A DNA stretch of 64,000 bases, taken from an uncultured Ruminiclostridium sp. GTDB taxonomy: Bacteria; Bacillota; Clostridia; Oscillospirales; Ruminococcaceae. The notes below the pieces were generated by a model that saw only the letters and a program-made list of their open reading frames with translations, searched no databases and was not told where the DNA came from. This document shows, piece by piece, positions 33,646-41,880 of the stretch. Both the position numbers and the translations under genes were made by a program. Each line of letters begins with the position of its first letter. Position 1 is the stretch's first letter. The DNA lies in assembly GCA_944386545.1 (NCBI GenBank), contig CALXBK010000005.1, positions 22,175 through 86,174 of the forward strand, read 5' to 3'.

Positions 33646-35002
33646 AGCAACCACTTGCCGCCGCAAGAGCGATAGCGCACTCAATTCTCTTTTTCTGCAA
33701 TTCGCAGGAGAGGGCGTGCGGCTTTTTGACATCTCCCTCATAGATAAAGCTGTTGGCGTTACAGCCGCCCGAGCAGTAAAATCTTGCCCAGCAGTCGGAA
33801 CAGCCCTCTTTGCTGTAAATGTGGATATCTGCGAAATAGTCCTTTATCTCACGGTTAAGCTCGCTCGTGAAGATGCTGCCCATTTTCCACTGCTCAATGC
33901 CCACAAACTGATGACAGGGGTAAATATCGCCGTCGGGAGTAACCGCAACATACTCGTTTCCGCAGCCGCAGCCTCTGAGCCTCTTTATGGCGCATGGACC
34001 CTGATTTAAGTCAATCATGAAGTGGAAGAAGTTGAACCTGCGCTCGCCCTTTTCCTTTTGCTCCTCCATGATTTTTTCAAGGCGGTCATACTCCGCAAAG
34101 ATTGCGGGTAAATCCTCCTTTGTAAGAGCGTAGGGCCGGCTTTCGTCGGTTACGACAGGCTCAACGGAGAGCTGTTCAAAGCCGAGGTCGCTGATGTGGA
34201 GCACGTCGTTTGCAAAGTCGAGATTGTACTTTGTGAAAGTACCTCTGACATAGTAGTCCTTTGTGCCTCTGCCTGCAACGAGCTTTTGGTATTTAGGCAC
34301 GATTATGTCATAGCTTCCCTTTCCCGACGGTGTGGGACGGATATTGTCGTTTACCTCTTTTCTTCCGTCAAGGGAGAGAACGCAGTTTGACATCTCCTTG
34401 TTTATATAATCAATTTTATCGTCGGTGAGAAGCATACCGTTTGTGGTAATGGTAAAGCGAAAATTCTTGCCGTGCTGTTTTTCTATGCTTCTTGCGTACT
34501 TTACCGTTTCAACCACGGTGTCCCACGCCATTAGCGGCTCGCCGCCGAAGAAGTCAACCTCAAGATTTTCCCTGTCGCCGCTTTGCTCTATAAGGAAATC
34601 CATTGCCCTTTTGCCCGTTTCGGGAGACATAAGCATACGGCTTCCGCCGAAGTCGCCCGTCTGTGCAAAGCAGTATTTGCACCTTAAATTGCAATCGTGC
34701 GAAACGTGCAGGCACATCGCCTTTATGGGAGCTTTCATCGCCATTGCGGCGTACTTTTTATAGTCGTCCTCGGTAAAGAGCATACCCTCTTTGTGAAGCT
34801 CGGCAAGCTCAAAGTAACATTCTTTCACTTCATCAGCGTCATAATCCGACATTTTTGCAAGAATATCCGCAGGGCACTCGCTCTCAAAGGGCGGCGCGGC
34901 ATAGTCGAGCAGCTTGTAGGTAAGCTCGTCAACGAGGTGAACGCCGCCGCTGCACACGTCCAGAACTATGTATTTTCCGTTTTGTATGTATTTGTGTATC
35001 AT
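33644..35002 (-). CDS. scfB: SCIFF-peptide radical SAM maturase (ScfB/CteB type)
   Basis: A 452-residue radical SAM enzyme that should install thioether links in the SCIFF peptide. An N-terminal recognition region (1-90) precedes the CxxxCxxC cluster motif CNLRCKYC (Cys 104, 108, 111). The radical SAM core includes DFFGGEPLMAW. The C-terminal SPASM part is Cys-rich: GPCAIKRLRGCGCGNEY, DIYPCHQF and CSDCWARFYCSGGC, for auxiliary iron-sulfur clusters. The sequence matches the SCIFF maturase family closely, including the N-terminal IHKYIQNGKYIVLDVCSGGVH. The precursor scfA lies upstream on the same strand, separated by 502 bp. Confidence 0.96.
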   Translation of the reverse strand: MIHKYIQNGKYIVLDVCSGGVHLVDELTYKLLDYAAPPFESECPADILAKMSDYDADEVKECYFELAELHKEGMLFTEDDYKKYAAMAMKAPIKAMCLHVSHDCNLRCKYCFAQTGDFGGSRMLMSPETGKRAMDFLIEQSGDRENLEVDFFGGEPLMAWDTVVETVKYARSIEKQHGKNFRFTITTNGMLLTDDKIDYINKEMSNCVLSLDGRKEVNDNIRPTPSGKGSYDIIVPKYQKLVAGRGTKDYYVRGTFTKYNLDFANDVLHISDLGFEQLSVEPVVTDESRPYALTKEDLPAIFAEYDRLEKIMEEQKEKGERRFNFFHFMIDLNQGPCAIKRLRGCGCGNEYVAVTPDGDIYPCHQFVGIEQWKMGSIFTSELNREIKDYFADIHIYSKEGCSDCWARFYCSGGCNANSFIYEGDVKKPHALSCELQKKRIECAIALAAASGC

Positions 35003-35066
35003 CTTTATTTTCCTTTATGAGTTTAGTTTTTCAGCCTCCGAAAAAACATCAGCCCGTAACAAACTA

Positions 35067-35487
35067 TAAGCCCCCGATAAGGGGGCTTACTTATCGTAAG
35101 CGCATTTTAAACAAGCTGCTTTTCAAAATGTCTCACCGGGACATTTTGAAAAAACACCTTGCAAAAAATAAATATCAGGGGGAGCGGTCTTGTTCGCTCC
35201 CCCGAAAAAAGCTGTCGCTTTTTTCGCCCCCTTCTCCGCGCGCCGTGAGCATGGCGCAGAGAATTTCGCATTCTGCGGAATGCGAGTCAGGGCGCTGCCC
35301 CGACACCCTGCTTCCTTTTGCGCCAAAAGGAAGCGAAAAGCTGTTCTATGATTGTATTGCGACAGATAGCAATAATCATATCCGGACAGGCTTTAAAGGT
35401 TCAAAGCAATTTAAAAAGAACAGTCGAAAATTTAAAACTTGTTTCGGTTCAATTTTGACAGTCATAAGCCCCCGATAAGGGGGCTTA
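35067..35487. repeat. Hairpin-bounded segment between scfA and scfB
   Basis: Identical 23-bp perfect hairpins (TAAGCCCCC-GATAA-GGGGGCTTA) lie at 35067-35089 and 35465-35487. Between them are further hairpins: GGGGGAGCG/CGCTCCCCC near 35178, AAAAAAGC/GCTTTTTT near 35205, CGCATTC/GAATGCG near 35267, and CTTCCTTTTG/CAAAAGGAAG near 35310. No convincing gene is present; a 67-codon frame here covers only hairpin sequence. It could be a small non-autonomous element or a processed leader. Confidence 0.7.
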
Positions 35488-35504
35488 CATAATCAGAGCA
35501 ATGA

Positions 35505-35648
35505 TTACTTTACTGCCTCGCACTTCTGGTTTGCTACCGTACAGCTTGTCTTGCAGGCTGACTGGCAGGAAGTCTGGCATCTGCCGCAACCGCCCTTAGC
35601 GGCTGTCTGCTTGAGGTTTGCCTTGTTGACAGTCTTAATGTGCTTCAT
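35505..35648 (-). CDS. scfA: SCIFF ribosomal peptide precursor
   Basis: A 47-residue peptide with six Cys after a Lys/Asn-rich leader: MKHIKTVNKANLKQ is the typical leader, and the core holds CGRC, TSC, SAC, TSC and KC. This is the six-cysteines-in-forty-five pattern, a nearly universal clostridial RiPP precursor whose thioethers are made by the partner radical SAM protein. AAGGAGGTGTTTTT precedes the ATG at 35648. A longer in-frame extension (MLYFRCKC) runs through the ribosome site and is not used. Its biological role is unknown. Confidence 0.96.
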   Translation of the reverse strand: MKHIKTVNKANLKQTAAKGGCGRCQTSCQSACKTSCTVANQKCEAVK

Positions 35649-35677
35649 AAAAACACCTCCTTGACATTTACACCTAA

Positions 35678-35706
35678 AGTATAGCATACTCCGCCGTAAA
35701 ATTCAA
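35678..35706 (-). promoter_or_regulatory. Promoter of the SCIFF locus
   Basis: On the minus strand, TTGAAT (35706-35701) and TATACT (35683-35678) with a 17-bp spacer, 30 bp upstream of scfA. Confidence 0.8.
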
Positions 35707-35734
35707 TACCTATTTTCCTCGGCGGGAAAAATAG

Positions 35735-35887
35735 TTACATCCAGCCGTAATCGTCGTATTCACTCCACTTGTCCTCTTTTGCCTGCTGCTGCATAACTCT
35801 CATTACAATGTAGGCTACACAGGCAACCACAGCGAGAAGTGCGCCGATTATCGGCAGAGCGTAATTCTTCTTTCTTTTTTCTTCCAT
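35735..35887 (-). CDS. Small single-pass membrane peptide (50 aa)
   Basis: A 50-residue frame starting MEEKRKKNYALPIIGALLAV. A basic N-terminus, one hydrophobic helix (about 10-31) and a polar tail rich in Gln, Lys, Asp and Tyr (KEDKWSEYDDYGWM) indicate an inner-membrane peptide. The AAGGAGG ribosome site lies inside the last codons of rsmI, and the ATG comes two bases after the rsmI stop, so translation is probably coupled. I recognise no family. It may be a subunit or regulator of a membrane protein; this is inference. Confidence 0.8.
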   Translation of the reverse strand: MEEKRKKNYALPIIGALLAVVACVAYIVMRVMQQQAKEDKWSEYDDYGWM

Positions 35888-35889
35888 GC

Positions 35890-36750
35890 TTATTCCTCCT
35901 TAGAATTGTCCTGCCCGTCAAGAGCAAGATAGTGCTTATATACCTCGGATTTTGCAAAGCCGTATTCCTTTGCCGCCGCTTTGCACGCGTCGGACGGCTT
36001 CATACCGGCTGTTACAAGCTCCCTTGCCTTTAATGCGGCGTTTTCGGGGGTGCAGTCCCCGGATTTTTCCTCCGCCCTGCTTTGCCCCTCTATCACAAGG
36101 ACAAATTCGCCCTTGGGAGTGCGTTCTTCATAATAGCGGCACAGCTCGGACAGCGTACCCTTTATCACTTCCTCGTGAAGCTTTGTAAGCTCTCTGCAAA
36201 GCGCAGCGTTTCTGTCGCCCAGCGCCTGGTATAAATCCGCAAGCGTGTTTTTGAGCTTGTGGGGGGCTTCGTAAAAAATAAGCGTGCGGCGGCTGTTTTT
36301 TATCTCGGCGATATGCTCGTCGCGCTGTTTTTTGGTAACGCTTAAAAATCCCTCAAAGCTGAAGCGTGAGGTATCAAGCCCGCTCATGCACAGCGCCGTG
36401 ACGAACGCCGCAGGGCCGGGTACGCTTTCAAGCGGTATGCCGTGCAGGTGACATTCCCTCACAAGCTCCTCGCCCGGATCTGAAATACAGGGCATACCCG
36501 CGTCGGTAACAACGGCACAGGTTTCGCCCGAAAGGAGCCGTTCTATAATATCCTCGCACCGCTTGCCGCTGCTGAACTTGTGATAGCTCACCATCGGCTT
36601 GCTGATACCCAGGTGTGAAAGCAGCTTGCGGGTAACTCTCGTATCCTCTGCCGCTATGAAATCCACCTTTGCAAGCGTGTCTGAGGCTCTTTGTGACAAA
36701 TCCGAAAGATTGCCTATCGGAGTGCCGACTATATATAATTTTCCTGTCAT
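35890..36750 (-). CDS. rsmI: 16S rRNA (cytidine-1402-2'-O)-methyltransferase RsmI
   Basis: A 286-residue member of the tetrapyrrole-methylase fold family that methylates the ribose of C1402 in 16S rRNA. Motifs: LYIVGTPIGNLSDLSQRA at the start, AAEDTRVTRKLLSHL near 35, VTDAGMPCISDPGEELV near 80 and PGPAAFVTALCMSGL near 110. Length matches the family. It begins three bases after the upstream methyltransferase gene stop, with GAGGATAC as the ribosome site, in the same operon. Confidence 0.95.
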   Translation of the reverse strand: MTGKLYIVGTPIGNLSDLSQRASDTLAKVDFIAAEDTRVTRKLLSHLGISKPMVSYHKFSSGKRCEDIIERLLSGETCAVVTDAGMPCISDPGEELVRECHLHGIPLESVPGPAAFVTALCMSGLDTSRFSFEGFLSVTKKQRDEHIAEIKNSRRTLIFYEAPHKLKNTLADLYQALGDRNAALCRELTKLHEEVIKGTLSELCRYYEERTPKGEFVLVIEGQSRAEEKSGDCTPENAALKARELVTAGMKPSDACKAAAKEYGFAKSEVYKHYLALDGQDNSKEE

Positions 36751-36753
36751 GCT

Positions 36754-37509
36754 TTAAGTATCCTCTTTGCTTTGTTCCTGCCGCGCTCCGTAAATCTCCT
36801 GCATTTCTTGTGTAAGAGAGCCGTCGGAGTTGTAAACCGTGAAGCTCTCGTTCATCTCAAGTCCGGGCTTGCCGCCCTTTTTTCCGCTGATAAGAAGCAG
36901 ATACGGCTTTTCTCCCGCATGGGAGCAGACAGGGCGCAGGGCTTTAGGCTCTATGCCATTTTCGCGCATGGCGCATATCACGTCTGCAAGGCGAAGCGGT
37001 ATCATGCAGAGCTTGAGAATGCCGCCGTATTTAAGAAGCCTTGCTGCCGCCTTCATTACATCGTTTATGTCGCACAGAATTTCATGCCGTGCTATCGCCT
37101 GCGCTTCGGACAGCCGCTGTTCGCCCGTTCCCTTTTTCCAGTAGGGCGGATTTACCGTCACTATGTCAAAGTATTCGCGCGGGAGCTGTTCGGGAGCTTT
37201 TATATCGCACAGCACGGGCTTTACAAAGTCACCCAGCGAGTTTTCCTCAACGCTTTTTATAAACAGCTCTACCGCTTGCGGCATAATCTCCGCACCGTAT
37301 ATTTCACGGGGCGGGTTTTTCTTTATTTTACGGCACATGATAAGCGGGATTATACCGCACCCCGTGCAAAGGTCGCACACCCTATGGTGCGGTGCGGGAT
37401 CGGCAAAATCCGCAAGCAGAAATGCGTCCGTGCCGAATTTATGGTCGTCGCTTACATATATTTTAAGCCCGTTTAAGTCGTAGCTTTCGATTTTTGGGTT
37501 TTCCGACAT
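36754..37509 (-). CDS. TrmN6-like tRNA (adenine-N6)-methyltransferase
   Basis: A 251-residue SAM-dependent methyltransferase. SAM-binding residues are in VCDLCTGCGIIPLIM (about 41-55), and the catalytic motif NPPYWK (about 120-125) is the N6-adenine type. It matches the family of TrmN6/YfiC proteins that modify tRNA1(Val) A37, often encoded beside rsmI in Firmicutes as here. It starts one base after the ktrB stop codon, so coupling is likely. The exact tRNA target is inferred from the family. Confidence 0.88.
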   Translation of the reverse strand: MSENPKIESYDLNGLKIYVSDDHKFGTDAFLLADFADPAPHHRVCDLCTGCGIIPLIMCRKIKKNPPREIYGAEIMPQAVELFIKSVEENSLGDFVKPVLCDIKAPEQLPREYFDIVTVNPPYWKKGTGEQRLSEAQAIARHEILCDINDVMKAAARLLKYGGILKLCMIPLRLADVICAMRENGIEPKALRPVCSHAGEKPYLLLISGKKGGKPGLEMNESFTVYNSDGSLTQEMQEIYGARQEQSKEDT

Positions 37510-37510
37510 A

Positions 37511-38872
37511 TCAGCCCACCATAATGTTTCCCTCGGGCAGTATCTTGTTTTTGTCCGAATTGTGTTTTCTTGCGACGAGTGCGCTCATTAAGGTAACGGG
37601 ACCAACTCTTCCCGCAAACATCGCCAGCACCATGATAAGCTTTGAGGGAGCGTTCATCTCGGCTGAAGTGCCGAGTGAATAGCCTGTTGTAGAGAAGCCC
37701 GATACTACCTCAAAGATTACGCAATGCAGCTTAAGCGTTTCGCACATCATAGTTATCGCCGTAAAGGACACCGCAATAAACGCAAGCGACAGAACAGTAA
37801 CGGTAAAGGTCTTGTAAACGGCATCTCGCTTGATTTTGCATCCGAGCATATAGGTGTCGTCTCTGCCCTTGAGTACGGATATAACGGTGAAAACGATAAT
37901 CGCAAGGGTTGTGACCTTGATGCCGCCGGCGGTAGAAGCGGGAGCGGCGCCGATAAACATCAGAACGGTAATGGCGACCTTTGTAAACGGGAGAAGACCG
38001 TTCAAATCAAAGCATACGAAGCCGGCGGTCCTTGAGCTTGCGCTTAAGAACATACTTGTCAATATTTTTTCTCCCACCGGCATATTTCCCAGAGTTGCGG
38101 GGTTGTTAAATTCCGGAATTAAAATCAGCAATGTTCCGCTTACAAACATAACCGATGTCATCAGCAAAACCACACGTGTATGCAATAAAAGACGGTTAAG
38201 CTTTTTGTAATGACGGATATTCTGCCAGACAATAAAACCAAGACCGCCGAGTAAAATCAACACAATCATTGTAATCATAACAAGCGGGTTGCCGGTATAT
38301 TCGCTCAATCCGTAAGCTCCCTGATGTGCGGACATCAGATCAAAGCCTGCGTTGCAGAAAGCGGATATCGAAGTGAAAATTGCGATAAATACTCCCAAAG
38401 CCCCGAAATCCGGCACGAACGCAATGCACAGTACGGCAGCGCCGAGAGCCTCCAGACCGAACGAATACAGTACGATTTCACAAAAAAGCTTTTTGGTGTT
38501 TGTCGCCATTGCATCGTCGGTAAGATCTGAAGCCGCCATTTTAACGGTGGACCAGCCTAATTTTTTTCCCAACATAAGGTTTATAAATGTAACCAAGGTA
38601 AGAAAGCCCAAGCCTCCGACCTGGATTAAGAGGAGAATAACACCGTGTCCGAAGGGAGTGAAGTAATTATATGTGTCGAGTAATGTTATTCCCGTAACGC
38701 AGGTTGCGCTTGTTGCGGTGAACAGGCAGTCTACCGGATTGCCGAACTGACCGTTCCTAATTGAAAACGGCATACACAGCAATATCGTTCCTGTGATTAT
38801 TATCGTCGCAAAGCCGAAAATAAGCAGCCTTGCGGGTTGGATTTGTTTGTTTTTTTGCTTTAGAATAGGCAT
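37511..38872 (-). CDS. ktrB: Potassium uptake channel subunit KtrB (TrkH family)
   Basis: A 453-residue membrane protein with the four membrane-pore-membrane units of the Trk/Ktr/HKT family. The four pore loops are visible: ATSATCVTGIT (about 50-60), TSISAFCNAGF (about 165-175), SASSRTAGFVC (about 282-292) and VVSGFSTTGYSLG (about 400-412), each with the key Gly. Subunit KtrA is not adjacent, so it must be elsewhere if this works as a Ktr system. AAGGAGGCTAAA precedes ATG. It lies 27 nt after the polytopic protein gene. Confidence 0.92.
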   Translation of the reverse strand: MPILKQKNKQIQPARLLIFGFATIIITGTILLCMPFSIRNGQFGNPVDCLFTATSATCVTGITLLDTYNYFTPFGHGVILLLIQVGGLGFLTLVTFINLMLGKKLGWSTVKMAASDLTDDAMATNTKKLFCEIVLYSFGLEALGAAVLCIAFVPDFGALGVFIAIFTSISAFCNAGFDLMSAHQGAYGLSEYTGNPLVMITMIVLILLGGLGFIVWQNIRHYKKLNRLLLHTRVVLLMTSVMFVSGTLLILIPEFNNPATLGNMPVGEKILTSMFLSASSRTAGFVCFDLNGLLPFTKVAITVLMFIGAAPASTAGGIKVTTLAIIVFTVISVLKGRDDTYMLGCKIKRDAVYKTFTVTVLSLAFIAVSFTAITMMCETLKLHCVIFEVVSGFSTTGYSLGTSAEMNAPSKLIMVLAMFAGRVGPVTLMSALVARKHNSDKNKILPEGNIMVG

Positions 38873-38899
38873 TTTAGCCTCCTTGAAGAATAAAAATGA

Positions 38900-40738
38900 T
38901 TAATTGCTTTCCGACGGCGGAGCCTCAGGTGTGTTTTCAAAGCGGCGGCGCACGGCATTTTCTCCTGTGGCGTAGATGTTGACAGAATCAATGCGGCCGA
39001 TAAGCAGACACAGACCGTTTGTTTTTACGGAAGCCTCGCTTACTATGTAACCGTTTTCGGGAAGCGCCGCTTCGGTGTCGGCGTAGCTTATCCTGTCGCC
39101 CTGAGAGCAAAACTGCAAATTCATTGCGGTAGTTTTTCCGCCCTTATATACGCAGATTTGTCTGCCCGTTTCATTCGGGGAGTAGGCTTCAACCGTCTGT
39201 TTTATGCGGTCGGATATTTCAGAGCTGTCATAGCCTGTGAGAGTAAAGCCGAAAAGCGACAGACCAACTGAAGCTATTGCGGTAACTGCTACAACTACGA
39301 GGCTGATTGAGGCGACAATGGCAGAGCCGTACCGCTTTGTACAGCACACCACAACGGTCATCAGCGCATACGCCGTGAACATAAGGCATATCGGATAGAG
39401 GGCGTTTCCTGCATTAAGACCGCCTGAAAAATCTCCGCCGACAAGCAGTACCTGAAGCCCCGGCGTAACAGCCCCCGAAAGAGCGTCAAGCTCCGCAAGC
39501 GTGTCACAGCGCAAAAGAAGCATTGCCCCCGAGCAGGTAAAGCCGAGGACGATAATGCAGATAAGCAGTCTTGCATAGGTTATGCCGTATTTGAAGATAT
39601 ACGCAAGGAAGAAGAACACCATTGCCGCAAGCACAGGCACACAGCCCGACGAGCCGAAAAGCACGTCCTGCGAGCTTATCTTGGGGGCGCAGCTTATCAG
39701 TGCGTCAAAGGGCACTGCGAAAATAAGCACCGAGGAGCAGAATACGCCGAGCAGCATAAAGCACTTGTCGTTTGAATTTATCTCGTCCTTTTTCCTGCCC
39801 TTGTTTTTTCTGTGGGCGAGAATTATTTTATATACGCATATAGCCGCGACAGCAATTGCGGAAAGGGAAATTCCCCAGGTCGATACCGTAAGGTAGAACA
39901 GTCTGCCGCCTACAAGCGTAAGCCACCGTGTAAAGCCCCCTGCGTTTATCGAAGCAATGCCCGACACGACAGCGTTTGCCGTACCGCCCGAAAAATCATA
40001 CAGTCCCATTTGCTCAATAAGGAGTGTCGCTCCCGTTTCTGCGGCGCAGATAACAACAAAGGCTGCCGTATAAACGCTGAAAAGCAAGGTAGTTTTTTTG
40101 TCGGCTATGCGGCGCAGTAAAAACAGCAGGCACACGGCAGGGAAAATCACAACGCAGGCGTCGTTTACAAAGCACGCTCCTGCGGTAAGTGCAGCGGCAT
40201 AGACAGAGGCAAAAAAGCGTCTTGCCTTTCCTCTTTGCTTATCCTCTTTTTTAAACAAGGCAAGCAGAAGAAGCCAGAAGAAAACCGCAGACAGAGGCTC
40301 GTCCAGCAAAAACCTTGAGCTGACAAGGGTCAGCGGAAGCACGCCGACGGTTATGCTCACCATAAGTCTTTGCCAGAGCTTTTGTATATTCATCCTTCCC
40401 GAAAGCACAAAAGCCGCAGCGGGTATAACGGCGTATACCGCCGAGCTTATCATCGAAAACAGCTTGTATTGTAAAATGTGGCCGGGGCAGATAAGCATGG
40501 CGGGCAGGTACAGTATTCCCTGCAAGAAACCGCCGAGGCTGTCAACATTCGGCATAACCGCAGACCAGTCCCTGCCTAAAAAGACAGCCGCCGCACCCGC
40601 ACCCTTGAATTCCTGTTCAAGCGACATTGACGGGGCAAACAATCCCGTCAGCGCTGCGACAAACCAGAATGTAAGAAAAATCAGGGCAACAACGCCTTTT
40701 TCGCCCTTTTTTTCATAGAAATTATCAAGACTCGGCAT
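38900..40738 (-). CDS. Polytopic membrane protein of unknown function
   Basis: A 612-residue protein with at least eleven hydrophobic segments through residue 500 and a C-terminal soluble part of about 100 residues. The layout and the SRFLLDEPLSAVFFW segment recall lipid-linked sugar transferases of the GT39/GT83 type, but I see no firm catalytic motif, so I do not assign that function. The ATG at 40738 follows GGGGGGAGCGAT; a TTG seven codons upstream lies before this site. It sits between the RING-finger gene and ktrB in one operon. Confidence 0.7.
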   Translation of the reverse strand: MPSLDNFYEKKGEKGVVALIFLTFWFVAALTGLFAPSMSLEQEFKGAGAAAVFLGRDWSAVMPNVDSLGGFLQGILYLPAMLICPGHILQYKLFSMISSAVYAVIPAAAFVLSGRMNIQKLWQRLMVSITVGVLPLTLVSSRFLLDEPLSAVFFWLLLLALFKKEDKQRGKARRFFASVYAAALTAGACFVNDACVVIFPAVCLLFLLRRIADKKTTLLFSVYTAAFVVICAAETGATLLIEQMGLYDFSGGTANAVVSGIASINAGGFTRWLTLVGGRLFYLTVSTWGISLSAIAVAAICVYKIILAHRKNKGRKKDEINSNDKCFMLLGVFCSSVLIFAVPFDALISCAPKISSQDVLFGSSGCVPVLAAMVFFFLAYIFKYGITYARLLICIIVLGFTCSGAMLLLRCDTLAELDALSGAVTPGLQVLLVGGDFSGGLNAGNALYPICLMFTAYALMTVVVCCTKRYGSAIVASISLVVVAVTAIASVGLSLFGFTLTGYDSSEISDRIKQTVEAYSPNETGRQICVYKGGKTTAMNLQFCSQGDRISYADTEAALPENGYIVSEASVKTNGLCLLIGRIDSVNIYATGENAVRRRFENTPEAPPSESN

Positions 40739-40772
40739 ATCGCTCCCCCCTTTCCTCAAATTCAGGCGAGTA

Positions 40773-41675
40773 TCAGCCGAAAATGCCGAAAACGTTTACG
40801 CTTATTCCGGCAAGATTGTTTATAAGCTGGATAAAAATAATCATTACAATTGCAACGCAGACGGCGTATGCAATGGAGTAAAACAGTGCCGGTTTTCCTG
40901 CCGCACCGATAAGCTCCATGATTTTTTCGGGGCTTTCGCCCTCGTTTTCCCGCTTTATTGCCTTGATTTTCTTTATCGCACTTTTGAGATACCAATAGTT
41001 GAAGAACATCAGCACGAAGAAATTGAGCGCAAGGGTAACTATGCCCGCAACATAGCGTATAAACATTCCCATCGGCTCTGAAATAGCCGCCTTTGCGACA
41101 AAATCAGCCGCTAAAAGCTGTACCTCGGAGCATAAAACCGTGATAAGCATTACCATAACCCCGAACAGGTTCATTTTGCGGTAGAAGCAATGCACGGGCA
41201 TAAACAAAAACGCCGCAAAATTCAGCTTTATCATTTTTCCTGATTTTATAATATCCCTGAAAACGGGCAGGTAATAAAGCCCGTTTTTACCGACATAGCG
41301 GAACAGCTCCACACAGCTTACTCCGTCAACGGGCTCAAAGCACGGCTTTTCGGCAAGCATACGCTCGGTCTGACGGTTAAAGCTGTCGATGTCAAACACA
41401 TGAACGCCGTAAGCCTCCTGTCCTTCAAAGACTTCTTCAAACGTGCTTTCGTCTGTATTGTCCTTACTGCCGTCAAGCTCCTTTGTTTCGGCGCTGTGAA
41501 TATTGCCCTGCCATTCATAGCTTCCGTGCTCGCTTTCGTGGATACAGGAGCCGTTTTTCAGATAGCACTCTCTGTGATACGGCGTGCCGCAGTCGGGGCA
41601 AACTACTATATCGTCATCACCGGCGAAGCTTGCGCCGCATATATCGCATTTTTCTTTTTCAAATATCTCGTTCAT
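40773..41675 (-). CDS. Membrane protein with N-terminal prokaryotic RING finger
   Basis: A 300-residue protein. Residues 10-47 form a zinc-binding module with the order CxxC, CxxC, H, C, C, H (CDIC ... CPDC ... YHREC ... CIH), matching the prokaryotic RING finger family 1. An acidic linker is followed by three or four hydrophobic segments at about 150-300 with a DUF2628-like start (FAAFLFMPVHCFYRKM). The finger faces the cytoplasm if the linker is soluble. Function is unknown; RING folds often mediate protein contacts. ATG at 41675 has AAAGGACAAAAAG upstream. First gene of a six-gene operon ending with the 50-residue peptide. Confidence 0.82.
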   Translation of the reverse strand: MNEIFEKEKCDICGASFAGDDDIVVCPDCGTPYHRECYLKNGSCIHESEHGSYEWQGNIHSAETKELDGSKDNTDESTFEEVFEGQEAYGVHVFDIDSFNRQTERMLAEKPCFEPVDGVSCVELFRYVGKNGLYYLPVFRDIIKSGKMIKLNFAAFLFMPVHCFYRKMNLFGVMVMLITVLCSEVQLLAADFVAKAAISEPMGMFIRYVAGIVTLALNFFVLMFFNYWYLKSAIKKIKAIKRENEGESPEKIMELIGAAGKPALFYSIAYAVCVAIVMIIFIQLINNLAGISVNVFGIFG

Positions 41676-41738
41676 CTTTTTGTCCTTTTTCAATCGTTAT
41701 ATATAAACCTCAAAGGGGGTGAATTTTCGTTAACTATC

Positions 41739-41767
41739 AGTATACCATATTAATGGCTGTAATTCAA
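41739..41767 (-). promoter_or_regulatory. Promoter of the RING/ktrB/rsmI operon
   Basis: On the minus strand, TTGAAT (41767-41762) and TATACT (41744-41739), spacer 17 bp, about 64 bp upstream of the RING-finger gene. Confidence 0.78.
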
Positions 41768-41815
41768 GGCTAAACTGCTAAAAAATACTTGCAAAGTCGA
41801 AATAATGCGGGAGTA

Positions 41816-41844
41816 TTGCCTTATTCGCCGCAGTGTGGTAAAAT
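41816..41844 (+). promoter_or_regulatory. Promoter of the asparaginase gene
   Basis: TTGCCT (41816-41821) and TAAAAT (41839-41844), spacer 17 bp, 36 bp before the TTG start. Divergent from the RING operon promoter. Confidence 0.7.
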
Positions 41845-41880
41845 ATATCCGAGAAAACAACAGGAAGGGAAGCGTATATT

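Noticed and set aside
35123..35326. A 67-codon minus-strand frame between scfA and scfB
   Set aside because: It consists of hairpin and repeat sequence, with no ribosome site and no protein-like composition.
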